64,000 nt of DNA from JBDIAG01 sp047974565 (GTDB lineage: Bacteria > Actinomycetota > Actinomycetes > Actinomycetales > CAWJMD01). Shown piece after piece: positions 35,602 through 44,060 of the stretch. The stretch covers positions 1-64,000 of the forward strand of contig JBKECN010000073.1 in NCBI GenBank assembly GCA_047974565.1. The letters run 5' to 3'. Numbering within the stretch: position 1 is the first letter of the stretch; each line of letters begins with the position of its first letter. Under the pieces are notes generated by a model that was given only the letters and a program-made list of their open reading frames with translations, did no database searches and was not told the origin of the DNA. The translations under genes and the position numbers were made by a program.

Positions 35602-36681
35602 TCAGCGCGGCGGGCCACCCGCGATGAACTCCTCGAGGCGCTCGCGGGCCACGTCGTCGGGCAACTGCTCCGGCGGGGACTTCATGAAGTAGGAGGCCGC
35701 CGCGGACACCGGGCCGCCGATTCCGCGGTCGAGGGCGATCTTCGCGCAACGGACCGCGTCGATGATCACCCCGGCCGAGTTGGGGGAGTCCCACACCTCG
35801 AGCTTGTACTCCAGGCTGATCGGCACGTCGCCGAAGGCGCGTCCTTCGAGCCGCACGAAGGCCCACTTGCGGTCGTCGAGCCAGGCGACGTAGTCGCTGG
35901 GCCCGATGTGCACGTTGCGGTCGGTGAGTTCGCCCTGGACGTTGGAGGTCACCGCGCGGGTCTTGGAGATCTTCTTGGACTGCAGACGGCGGCGTTCGAG
36001 CATGTTCTTGAAGTCCATGTTCCCGCCGACGTTGAGTTGGTACGTGCGGTCGACGGTGACGCCGCGGTCTTCGAACAGCTTGGCCAGCACCCGGTGGGTG
36101 ATGGTGGCCCCGACCTGGGACTTGATGTCGTCCCCGACGATCGGCAGACCTGCCGCAGTGAACTTCTCCGCCCACTCCGGGGTGCTGGCGATGAAGACCG
36201 GCAGGGCGTTGACGAAGGCGCACCCGGCGTCGATCGCGCACTGGGCGTAGAAACGGGCCGCGTCCTCCGAGCCGACTGGCAGGTAGCAGACCAGGACGTC
36301 GACCTGCGCCTGCGTGAGCGCGGCCACCACGTCGACGGGGTCGGCCTCGGACTCATCGATGGTGTCGGTGTAGTACTCACCCAGGCCGTCCAGGGTGGGG
36401 CCGCGCTGCACAAGCACCCCGGTGGAGGGCACCTCGCAGATGCTGATGGTGTTGTTCTCGCTCGAACCGATCGCGTCCGCCAGGTCGAGGCCGACCTTCT
36501 TGGCGTCCACGTCGAAGGCGGCGACAAACTCGATGTCACGCACGTGGTACTCGCCGAGTTGGACGTGCATGAGGCCGGGGACGGTGTCCTGCGGGTCGGC
36601 GTCACGGTAGTAGTGGACGCCCTGGATGAGGGAGGCGGCGCAGTTTCCCACGCCAACGATGGCTGTGCGCAGAGTAGGCAT
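35602..36681 (-). CDS. ino1: Inositol-1-phosphate synthase
   Basis: Converts glucose-6-P to L-myo-inositol-1-P for phosphatidylinositol and mycothiol, as expected in actinobacteria. The ~359-residue protein has TAIVGVGNCAASLIQG (NAD-binding), GDDIKSQVGATITHR and NVGGNMDFKNMLER, the family signatures. The start MPTLRTAIVG at 36681 matches homologues; TCTAAT ends 6 nt before it and no Shine-Dalgarno is seen, suggesting a leaderless mRNA. A GTG 18 nt upstream is therefore rejected. Confidence 0.95.
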   Translation of the reverse strand: MPTLRTAIVGVGNCAASLIQGVHYYRDADPQDTVPGLMHVQLGEYHVRDIEFVAAFDVDAKKVGLDLADAIGSSENNTISICEVPSTGVLVQRGPTLDGLGEYYTDTIDESEADPVDVVAALTQAQVDVLVCYLPVGSEDAARFYAQCAIDAGCAFVNALPVFIASTPEWAEKFTAAGLPIVGDDIKSQVGATITHRVLAKLFEDRGVTVDRTYQLNVGGNMDFKNMLERRRLQSKKISKTRAVTSNVQGELTDRNVHIGPSDYVAWLDDRKWAFVRLEGRAFGDVPISLEYKLEVWDSPNSAGVIIDAVRCAKIALDRGIGGPVSAAASYFMKSPPEQLPDDVARERLEEFIAGGPPR

Positions 36682-37004
36682 GCGGACATTAGAGCGCACA
36701 TGTTCTGCAGCCGTGACATCGAGGGGGCCTTGTCGGGTCGGAAATCACAGGATCTGCACAGCCACCGGGCTGACGTCCGGTGCGCTCGGCCTGCGGGCGT
36801 CGGGTACGCGCGCACCGCCAGGGCCAGTCAGGCTCGCGCAGCGCCGACCTGGGCTCGCTCAGGGCGAGACCGGGCTCGCTCAGGGCAGAACCGGATGCCG
36901 CCCAGGCGGTGGAGGCGGTGTACTGGAGTCGGCTGCCGGACCTGTGCCGGATGCCGACCAGCACCAAGACGACCGACCGGCCAGAGCCGGTGGAAGGGAT
37001 CCCC
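36682..37004. other. Divergent spacer with 22-bp direct repeat
   Basis: No gene is supported here. It contains the promoter side of ino1 on the left and GGAAGGG (36992-36998), the ribosome binding site of yccF, on the right. A 22-bp direct repeat, GACCTGGGCTCGCTCAGGGC at 36846 and GACCGGGCTCGCTCAGGGCA at 36868, lies in the middle. Confidence 0.6.
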
Positions 37005-37430
37005 ATGCGCACGTTGCTCAACCTCATCTGGTTCTTCTTCGGAGGGTTGTGGCTGTCGATCGGCTACGTGCTGTTCGGAATCCTGGCGTGCCTGCTGATC
37101 ATCACCATCCCGGCCGGGGTCGCCTCCTTCCGGATGGCCGCCTTCGCGCTGTGGCCCTTCGGTAAGGCGGTGGTGCCTCAGCCGGGCGCCGGCGCCGGCT
37201 CGGCCGTGATGAACTTCCTGTGGTTCCTCATCGCCGGGGTCTGGCTGGCTCTCGGTCACATCACCACCGCCTTTGCCCAGGCCATCACGATCATCGGGAT
37301 CCCGCTCGCGCTGGCCAATCTCAAGATGATCCCGGTAACCTGCTTCCCGTTCGGCAAGCAGATCGTCGACATTGATGCGCTTGCGGTGGGGGTCACCCCC
37401 ATGTACTTGGCCGAGCCTGTGGCACGGTGA
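37005..37430 (+). CDS. yccF: YccF (DUF307) inner-membrane protein
   Basis: A 141-residue membrane protein formed by an internal duplication: NLIWFFFGGLWLSIGYVLFG...FALWPFG and NFLWFLIAGVWLALGHITTA...TCFPFG, each with two hydrophobic segments and the family's WPFG/FPFG ending. Function unknown. ATG 37005 is chosen because GGAAGGG lies 6 nt upstream and homologues begin with MRTLLNLIW; the open frame upstream is Arg-rich and non-coding in character. Confidence 0.9.
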   Translation: MRTLLNLIWFFFGGLWLSIGYVLFGILACLLIITIPAGVASFRMAAFALWPFGKAVVPQPGAGAGSAVMNFLWFLIAGVWLALGHITTAFAQAITIIGIPLALANLKMIPVTCFPFGKQIVDIDALAVGVTPMYLAEPVAR

Positions 37431-37584
37431 GCGTGCTGGGGCATTCGCCCCTCGCCGAATAGCCGGGCTGGCACCATCCAGTCGCACAGACCGGTCTTCC
37501 GGGCCAGCAATGAATCGGTGTCGGGCTACGTCGAGTAGTCCGACACGTCCAACGATTGAGGGTGTAAGGCAGGGGGTTCGTCGC

Positions 37585-38493
37585 GTGATCGTTCCCGCTA
37601 GGGTGCGGAATATCGTCATCGTGTTGACCGGATGTGTCGCAGCGGCTGGATTGGCATTCGCTATCCGACCCGATTCGGCGTCGAGCCACGTGTCCACGAG
37701 CGGACCTCCCGCGGCGCAGACCGAGGTCGCCTTGAACCAGGCTCTCGCGGCTGTGCTGGGGACCCCGGGACAGAGGACCGCATCAGAGAAGTTGATCTAC
37801 ACCGACCTTCAGGGTGAGATCCTCTCCTGCATGACAGAGGGTGGCGTGGACTATTCTCCACCGCCCTTCACGGATATGTACCAGGGGATCTCCGAGGTGC
37901 TGCCCGACTATGAGTACTTTGCGTTCATCCCGCTCAGCGCCACGACCGGTGGTGGCCCACTCGAAGTCTCCCGTGAACTGGCGATGGCGTACCGGCCTGA
38001 GGATCAGGAGCCCGGAATACGGGCGCTCTCAGCGGCCGAGCAGCAGAAGTACCTGGAGGTGCAGAATTCCTGCATCCCGCAAGAAATGCCCGACTATGAC
38101 GTCACTGACGGGGCCCTCTATGTCTCACTCGAGGAGCTCATGGGCGACGTCAATGCCGACCTTGCCCCCCAGATCGACGACTACCGAGAGTGCATGTCGT
38201 CGGCGGGGTTCCAGTTCGAGGAGTTCAGTGAGTTCCCCGGTCTGATTCGCAGTCACTTCGCGAGCCCCACGGATCCGTCCGGAATGGCTTTTCAGCAGGC
38301 CGCCATCGAGGCCGATGACAACTGCCGAGCGAACCTGCACGCTGACGCGGTGGCCGGCCTATCTGCGCGCCTTGCGGAGTGGATCGACGACAATCGGGTG
38401 GCCCTGGACGAATCTCGCTCCGCGTGGCACCAGATCGACGTGGAGGCCGACCGTCGAGCCCAGGAGTTCACGGACCTCGCCCCGAACGCCTGA
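37585..38493 (+). CDS. Exported or membrane-anchored protein of unknown function
   Basis: A 302-residue protein starting with MIVPARVRNIVIVLTGCVAA. The Leu-Thr-Gly-Cys could be a lipobox, but the hydrophobic run continues past the Cys, so an uncleaved anchor is equally likely. The rest is acidic, with paired cysteines in ILSCMTEGGVDYSPP, VQNSCIPQEMPDYD, YRECMSSAGFQFE and ADDNCRANL. The CM-x3-G-x2-Y/F pattern appears twice and is also found in the secreted protein at 9897-10532. GTG 37585 has AGGGGG upstream. Function unknown. Confidence 0.78.
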   Translation: MIVPARVRNIVIVLTGCVAAAGLAFAIRPDSASSHVSTSGPPAAQTEVALNQALAAVLGTPGQRTASEKLIYTDLQGEILSCMTEGGVDYSPPPFTDMYQGISEVLPDYEYFAFIPLSATTGGGPLEVSRELAMAYRPEDQEPGIRALSAAEQQKYLEVQNSCIPQEMPDYDVTDGALYVSLEELMGDVNADLAPQIDDYRECMSSAGFQFEEFSEFPGLIRSHFASPTDPSGMAFQQAAIEADDNCRANLHADAVAGLSARLAEWIDDNRVALDESRSAWHQIDVEADRRAQEFTDLAPNA

Positions 38494-38520
38494 GCCTGGA
38501 CCAGCGCCGTCCGGGTGCGC

Positions 38521-39945
38521 TCAGCGAGCGTGCTCGCCGTCCAGCAGGATGATGGAGTTGCGAGTGGCGTCGTAACCTGCGCGCCGGCGTGTGGGCAGAT
38601 CGGCTGGTCCACCGCGGACGAAACCGTGCCGCAGGAACCACTGGGGGGTGCGGGTGGTGAGCGCGAACAGTGTGGACAGCCCTCGCTCGCGGGTGAGCAC
38701 CCGGGCCCGGCGCAGCAGACTGGCCGCCAGGTCCCGCCCTCGATAGTCCGGATGCACTGCCACACAAGCGAACTCGGCTGCCGACTCCTCGGGATAGGGG
38801 ATCAGCGCATTGCACGCGATCACCATGCCGTCGCGCACCATCACCGAGAAGGTGTCGATGTCGACCTCGAGTTGCTCGCGGCTGCGCGGCACCAGGAAGC
38901 CGGCCTCCTCCAAGGGACGGATCAGGTCGGCGATGCCGCCCACGTCGTCCACGCCGGCCGCCCGGGTGGCCTCGTAGTCGTCCTGTGCGGCGATCATCAG
39001 GCCGTAGCCGTCCCGGGTGTACAACTCCCGCAGCAGCGGGGACGGCCCCTCGGTGCCGATCAGGTGCACCCGCTTGACCCCGTTGCGACACGACGCCAGG
39101 GCGGCCCGCACGCAGTTGCGGTCCTCGGCGGACAACTCGCGCTCGCGCAGTTCCACGGCCAGCAGGCGCTCTGCCACCGACAGGGAGAGCTGACCATCGT
39201 CACCGGCGGCGCCTGCCAGATGCCAGGAGCCGGGCTCGGACGAGATGACGAAGACGAGTTTGTCCGCGCCCAGGCCGGTGGCCACTGCCTCGGCGACGTC
39301 GGCGTTGCGCAGGTTGAACGTCTCGCCCGTGGGGGAGTAGCCCACCGGTGAGATGAGCACGATCCGGTCGGTGCCCAGCGCGGACTTGATCTCGGCGATG
39401 TCCACCTGGCGCACCAGGCCGGTGAGCTGGTGGTCGACGCCTTGGCGCACGCCGACCGCCTGGGCCGAGACCCAGGTGCCGCCCAGCACCTTGAGCCGGG
39501 ACCCGGCCATCGGGGTCGCCGCCTGATTGCCGGTGAGGCGGGCCTCGATATCCATCCGCAGCACGCCGACTGCGGCCTTGACCGCCTGCATGCTCGGTTC
39601 GTCGGTGACTCGCAGATCGCCGACGAAGCGGGGCTCCAGCCCCCGGATCGCCAATTCGGCCTCGATCTGCGGGCGGGCCCCGTGCACCAGCACCACCCGC
39701 ACCCCCAGGCTGGACAGCAGGGCGATGTCCCCCAGTAGTCGGTCCACGTCGTCCCGGGCGCAGATCTCCCCGGGGAAGGCGATGACGAAGGTCTTGCCGT
39801 GATGGCGGTGAACGTACGGCGCGGCGCTGCGGATGGCCGCGACGAACGTGGCGCCGTCCACCTTCCCGGTCCCCGGTACCGGGGCATCGGGATCCGGGGG
39901 GAGTGCCGCGGCCCGGTCCGCCGGTGTGGCGGACGGCTCCTGCAT
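38521..39945 (-). CDS. argA: N-acetylglutamate synthase (classical ArgA, kinase-like + GNAT)
   Basis: First step of arginine biosynthesis: acetyl-CoA + glutamate to N-acetylglutamate. The N-terminal two thirds are an amino-acid-kinase fold (HHGKTFVIAFPGE; SLGVRVVLVHGARPQIEAEL) that binds arginine in this family; the C-terminal third is a GNAT domain (ACVAVHPDYRGRDLAASLLR). The order and motifs such as PRSREQLEVDIDTF closely follow the E. coli-type enzyme, whereas many actinobacteria use a short NAGS or ArgJ. The start MQEPSATPAD at 39945 lies 5 nt after the thyX stop. Confidence 0.92.
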   Translation of the reverse strand: MQEPSATPADRAAALPPDPDAPVPGTGKVDGATFVAAIRSAAPYVHRHHGKTFVIAFPGEICARDDVDRLLGDIALLSSLGVRVVLVHGARPQIEAELAIRGLEPRFVGDLRVTDEPSMQAVKAAVGVLRMDIEARLTGNQAATPMAGSRLKVLGGTWVSAQAVGVRQGVDHQLTGLVRQVDIAEIKSALGTDRIVLISPVGYSPTGETFNLRNADVAEAVATGLGADKLVFVISSEPGSWHLAGAAGDDGQLSLSVAERLLAVELRERELSAEDRNCVRAALASCRNGVKRVHLIGTEGPSPLLRELYTRDGYGLMIAAQDDYEATRAAGVDDVGGIADLIRPLEEAGFLVPRSREQLEVDIDTFSVMVRDGMVIACNALIPYPEESAAEFACVAVHPDYRGRDLAASLLRRARVLTRERGLSTLFALTTRTPQWFLRHGFVRGGPADLPTRRRAGYDATRNSIILLDGEHAR

Positions 39946-39950
39946 CTGGC

Positions 39951-40670
39951 TCAGGGTGCGACCCGTCCGTTCGTGACGAAGGCCTGGTGGGTCAAGGGCA
40001 TCAGCTCGCGCCAGGCGTCCTCCATCTGCTCCGCGCACATCTCGATCTCGCGTTGCGGATACGACGGGAAGGCCGACTCTGGGTGCTTGGTGCGCAGCGA
40101 GAGGAAGTTCATCAACGACCGGGCGTTCACCGTGACATACATCGAGGAGTAGATGGTCAGCGGCAACACGATCCTGGCCACCTCCCGGGCCACCCCGGCC
40201 TCGAGCATCCGCTGGTACGCGGCGTAGGCCTGTTCACAGACCTGCCGGGTCTGCTGCTGCACGAGTTCCAACTGCTCGGGGCTGCCCTCGACGAACTCGT
40301 ACGCACCCGGCTTGCCCTGTTGGACGAGTCTGCGCTGGGGACCGGGCACGTAGAAGACCGGCCGCAGTTCGCGGTAGCGCCCGGACTCCTCGTTGTACGA
40401 GGCGATCCGGTGCCGCATGAACTCCCGGAAGACGAAGATCGGCGCCTGCACGTAGAACGTCATCGAGTTGTGCTCGAAGGGTGAGCCGTGCCGGTCCCGC
40501 ATGAGGAAGTTGATCAGCCCCGACGAACGGGAGGCGTCGGCATCCACATTCGCCAGTGTCTTCTCGCCCTGGGTGGACACCCGGGCGGCGAAGAGCACGT
40601 CGTTGTCATGGGCGCTGGAGCGCACCAGTTGGACGGTGACGTCCGAACGGAAGGTGGGCTCCTCGCTCAC
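39951..40670 (-). CDS. thyX: Flavin-dependent thymidylate synthase
   Basis: Makes dTMP from dUMP using FAD and methylene-THF. The 239-residue protein has the ThyX motif RHRxxSxNExSxR as RHRIASYNEESGR at residues 86-98, and the FAD/dUMP-binding SLMNFLSLRTKHPESAFPSY. GTG 40670 overlaps the stop of the PPi-PFK gene by 4 nt (GTGA). The pfp-thyX-argA order is a tight leftward operon of otherwise unrelated functions. Confidence 0.96.
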   Translation of the reverse strand: MSEEPTFRSDVTVQLVRSSAHDNDVLFAARVSTQGEKTLANVDADASRSSGLINFLMRDRHGSPFEHNSMTFYVQAPIFVFREFMRHRIASYNEESGRYRELRPVFYVPGPQRRLVQQGKPGAYEFVEGSPEQLELVQQQTRQVCEQAYAAYQRMLEAGVAREVARIVLPLTIYSSMYVTVNARSLMNFLSLRTKHPESAFPSYPQREIEMCAEQMEDAWRELMPLTHQAFVTNGRVAP

Positions 40671-41890
40671 GAGATCTCGGCCAGCTTGCCCATCGGTTGT
40701 CCGATGGTGTCGAGCAGTCCGGCGAACCAGGCCTGTGAGGTGTCGAAGGGCTTGTGCCCGGCGATCCGCGGGAACTCGATGGCCCGGAGTTCGTCGTTGT
40801 TGCCCTCGTCGTTGCCGATCACCCCGGGCACGCCCGCGAGGGCGGAATCCACGGCCAGGTGGCACATCTGCCGGATCAGTTCGCGGTCGGCTTCTCCGGC
40901 CGGCGCCGAGCGGGAGAAGTACCCGGACTTCTGCACCATCTGCTTCTCCGCCTCCAGGTCGCCGGCGAAGGCCTTGGCGAACCACTGCCCAGGGTTGATC
41001 TTGTCGATCATCACGTGCCCGAACGGGTCTCGCTGCACGGTGTGCCCGCGCGCCTCCATGTTGGCGACGATCTCCTTCACTCCGGCACCCTCGGACAGGA
41101 AGATGTTCACGCAGCCGAACTCGTCCATGATGGCCTTGAGCCGGTCCGCCTCGCCGACCAGGTCGATGACGAGTTCGGGGATGTAGACCGCGTGCACCGC
41201 CCACTTCTCGGCGTTGAGGCCGATCGAGGGCAACCACTCCTGCTCGGCATGCCAGGCCATGTACTCCCGGGCCGCGGCAGCAGTCAGCCATCCACAGTTG
41301 CGGCCCATCACCTCGTGCACGATGAGCATCCGCGGGTTCGAGCCATGCTCGGCCAGGACGTTCTGAGCGAACCTGGACGCCTCCACCGCGGCGGTCTGGG
41401 CCCCCAGGCTCTGCCGGATCGGCACCACATCGTTGTCGATCGTCTTGGGCAGGCCGACGACAGTCAGGTCGAAGCCGTTCTCGTGCAGGTAGGCGGCCAG
41501 ATCCGCTGCCGTGGTGTTGGTGTCGTCGCCGCCGATGGTGTGCAGCACGTCGACCTCGTCCTCGCGCAACTGCTGGGCGGCCTTGGCCAACGCCGTCTCA
41601 CCCTCGACGATGAGTCCCCGCTTGAGGCAGTCGGCGTCGTTGGTGAGTTTGACCCGGCTGTTGCCGATCGGGCTGCCCCCGTGCCGGTGCAACACCTCGA
41701 TCTTGGCCCGAGCCTCGGCATCGATGACGATCTTGTCGCCTCGTAGCAGACCGTAGTAACCGTGCCGGTAGGCGATGATCTCGATCCCGGGATCAACCGC
41801 GGTGTAACGCTCGATCAGCGCGGCCACCGCGCTGGACAGGCAGGGGGCGTACCCACCGGCAGTGAGCAGGGCAACGCGACGAACGCTCAT
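40667..41890 (-). CDS. pfp: Pyrophosphate--fructose-6-phosphate 1-phosphotransferase
   Basis: Reversible PPi-dependent phosphofructokinase. The 407-residue protein has LLTAGGYAPCLSS at the N-terminus, GGDDTNT at residues 120-126 (the second Asp replaces the Gly of ATP-dependent enzymes and excludes ATP), and PKTIDNDV with the catalytic Asp. MGRNCGWLTA and KINPGQWFAKAFA complete the pattern and resemble the Propionibacterium enzyme. The start at 41890 follows TAGGAT by 8 nt (likely leaderless); the alternative 30 nt upstream lies before that box. Fits the PPDK at 6.4-9.1 kb. Confidence 0.93.
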   Translation of the reverse strand: MSVRRVALLTAGGYAPCLSSAVAALIERYTAVDPGIEIIAYRHGYYGLLRGDKIVIDAEARAKIEVLHRHGGSPIGNSRVKLTNDADCLKRGLIVEGETALAKAAQQLREDEVDVLHTIGGDDTNTTAADLAAYLHENGFDLTVVGLPKTIDNDVVPIRQSLGAQTAAVEASRFAQNVLAEHGSNPRMLIVHEVMGRNCGWLTAAAAREYMAWHAEQEWLPSIGLNAEKWAVHAVYIPELVIDLVGEADRLKAIMDEFGCVNIFLSEGAGVKEIVANMEARGHTVQRDPFGHVMIDKINPGQWFAKAFAGDLEAEKQMVQKSGYFSRSAPAGEADRELIRQMCHLAVDSALAGVPGVIGNDEGNNDELRAIEFPRIAGHKPFDTSQAWFAGLLDTIGQPMGKLAEIS

Positions 41891-41944
41891 GGCCGTCGAT
41901 CCTAGGGCACGCGGGGTCAACCCTGCCTCGTGCCCCGGTGGGGG

Positions 41945-43891
41945 TCAGGCGGGGATGCTGGTCAGCAGATCGGCCATGATCGGGCCGGCGGTCTGCGAAC
42001 CGGACGCACCCTCGGCGACGAAGACGCTCACCGCCAGGTCGCCGCGCCCGGCGATCATCCAGGCGCGCGTGCCGGGCGGGACGGCCTCACCGAACTCGGC
42101 GGTCCCCGTCTTGGCCAGGACAGGTTGGCCCGGTACGCCGGCCAGGACTCGGGCGGTCCCGGAGCTGACCACGGCTGCGGTCATCGACCGCAACGCTTCT
42201 GCCTCTTGGGGTGTCAGTGCCGGTCCGACCAGGATCGGGGCCGGTGGCGCCGGGTCGTTCACCAGCCGCGGGGTCACCGTGCTGCCGTTGACGATGCTGG
42301 CCATCACGGTGGCCATCGCCACCGGCGACGTGGTCACCTTGCCCTGGCCGATCCGGGCGGCCGCGTGCTCGGTGGCGGTCCCGTCCACGGGTACTGCGCC
42401 TGGGTAGGCGTCGGCGCCGGTCGATTTCGGATCCCACCCGATCCCCAGACTTGCCGCTGCCGAGGCCAGTGCGTCGGGGGACACGTCCTGGGCGGCCCCG
42501 ATGAACGCGGTGTTGCAGCTGAGCATGAGGGCCTCGCCCAAGGTCATGGTGCCCACACGGTCGGCGGGGAAGTCGCTGTAGTTAGAGAAGGTGCGTCCGT
42601 CGACGGTGATCGCGGCCGGGCACTCCACCGGCGAGTCGGGGGTGAGCCCGGTGCGCAGCAGCGCCAGCGCGGTGACCACCTTGAAGGTGGATCCCGGTGC
42701 GTACCGTCCCAGCATCGCCGTCGAGTAGCCCTGTCCACCCGGTCCGCTCGCCGCCGCCAGCACCTCACCGGTGGACGGGCGGATCACCACGATGGCACTG
42801 GGTGGGCCCACCTGGGAGAGCAGATCCTCGGCCGTTGACTGGATCGCCGGATCCAGCGTGGTCGACAGGGGAGCGCCGGGTACCGGGTCGACCTGGTACA
42901 GGGTCCGCGGTGTCCCGTCCTGGCGGCCGGCCAGCACCGCGACGCCGGGCTGTCCGCCGAGGTGATCGTCGTAGCGGGCCTGCAGGCCGGACAGGCCGAC
43001 CACGTCCCCCTTGGTGTAACGGCCGGGGTTCTCGGTGAGAATCTCCTCGGTCACCTCCCCGACGCTGCCCAGCACCGGGCGGGCGAACTCCCTCGTGGGT
43101 GCCAGCGGTCGCGTGTCGTGCAGGGCCACCGCGCCGGGGATCTGCGGGATACCCGCCCGCACCGGCTGGGGAACCTCGGCGGCGCGCAGCACGATGGCCT
43201 CCACGAACTGGCGCGGGCCCGCGTTGATCACCCGGGTGGCGTACGAATCCGGGTCCACACCGACTAGTGCGGCCAACGACCGGGCCGAGGCCTCGGCCTG
43301 CTCGGGGGTGATCTTCGCCCGGTCGATGCCGAAGCGGACGACCTCGCGGTCGGTCACCAGAGTGCTCGCGCCCGCCCCCAGCACGTCGGCTCGCTTGGCT
43401 TGAGAGTGCTTGAGTGACAACGTTTCTCCCGCCGCCACATCGGCGACGATGCCGGGCTCCCAGCGCACCTGCCAGCCGTCGTCGCCCTGGGACATCCGAG
43501 CGGTGGTGCGGTACGTCCAGGTAGCGGTGCGATCCGCCCCGGCCGGCACCGTCCAAGAGTGCTCGAGGGAGGCTGTCGCGGTGGCGTCCTCGTCGTCCTC
43601 GGAGACCGAGGCCACCCGTACCTCGTCGGTGAGATCGCCCAGCCCGGCGACGATCTCGCCACGTTGGGCAGTTGCCTGCTCGGGGGTGGCCCCGGTGATC
43701 GGCACGTCAGCCAGCGACCCCGAGGACAGTCCGGTGGCCAGTTGCCCCGCCACCTCCTGCGGGTCCGGTCCACCGCATCCGGTGATCGCGGCACTGCCGG
43801 TGACCACGGCCGCCACCAGCGCCATCCGCGCCCAGCCGGCCGATGACGACAGGGGCCGGGCTGGGGCGCGTCCGCGAGATCGAGGTGACAC
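41945..43891 (-). CDS. Penicillin-binding protein (class B transpeptidase, lipoprotein-type)
   Basis: A 648-residue peptidoglycan transpeptidase. The N-terminus has a hydrophobic segment ending in ITGC, so it may be a lipoprotein. Then come an NTF2/MecA_N-like domain (~40-160), a PBP-dimer domain and the transpeptidase domain with SxxK as GSTFK (~residue 400), SxN as SCN and KTGT near 595. The layout matches Rv2864c-type PBPs of mycobacteria. GTG 43891 follows GGGATGAG. The 18-copy repeat array begins about 170 bp upstream of the gene. The leftward pfp gene starts 54 bp after its stop. Confidence 0.92.
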   Translation of the reverse strand: MSPRSRGRAPARPLSSSAGWARMALVAAVVTGSAAITGCGGPDPQEVAGQLATGLSSGSLADVPITGATPEQATAQRGEIVAGLGDLTDEVRVASVSEDDEDATATASLEHSWTVPAGADRTATWTYRTTARMSQGDDGWQVRWEPGIVADVAAGETLSLKHSQAKRADVLGAGASTLVTDREVVRFGIDRAKITPEQAEASARSLAALVGVDPDSYATRVINAGPRQFVEAIVLRAAEVPQPVRAGIPQIPGAVALHDTRPLAPTREFARPVLGSVGEVTEEILTENPGRYTKGDVVGLSGLQARYDDHLGGQPGVAVLAGRQDGTPRTLYQVDPVPGAPLSTTLDPAIQSTAEDLLSQVGPPSAIVVIRPSTGEVLAAASGPGGQGYSTAMLGRYAPGSTFKVVTALALLRTGLTPDSPVECPAAITVDGRTFSNYSDFPADRVGTMTLGEALMLSCNTAFIGAAQDVSPDALASAAASLGIGWDPKSTGADAYPGAVPVDGTATEHAAARIGQGKVTTSPVAMATVMASIVNGSTVTPRLVNDPAPPAPILVGPALTPQEAEALRSMTAAVVSSGTARVLAGVPGQPVLAKTGTAEFGEAVPPGTRAWMIAGRGDLAVSVFVAEGASGSQTAGPIMADLLTSIPA

Positions 43892-44060
43892 AGGCTCATC
43901 CCATCACGACATGTGCCCGCCCCGGGTCAGCCCTGGCGGTTCGTGACCGTGACGAGCGCTCCGGGGATTGCGGCCGACGTCCTCGGTTGGGTGGTCAGCC
44001 CGCACCGAGCAGGGGTTGCATGCCGATCACCGGTTGGATGCCGATGGAGGCGTTGCGCGC

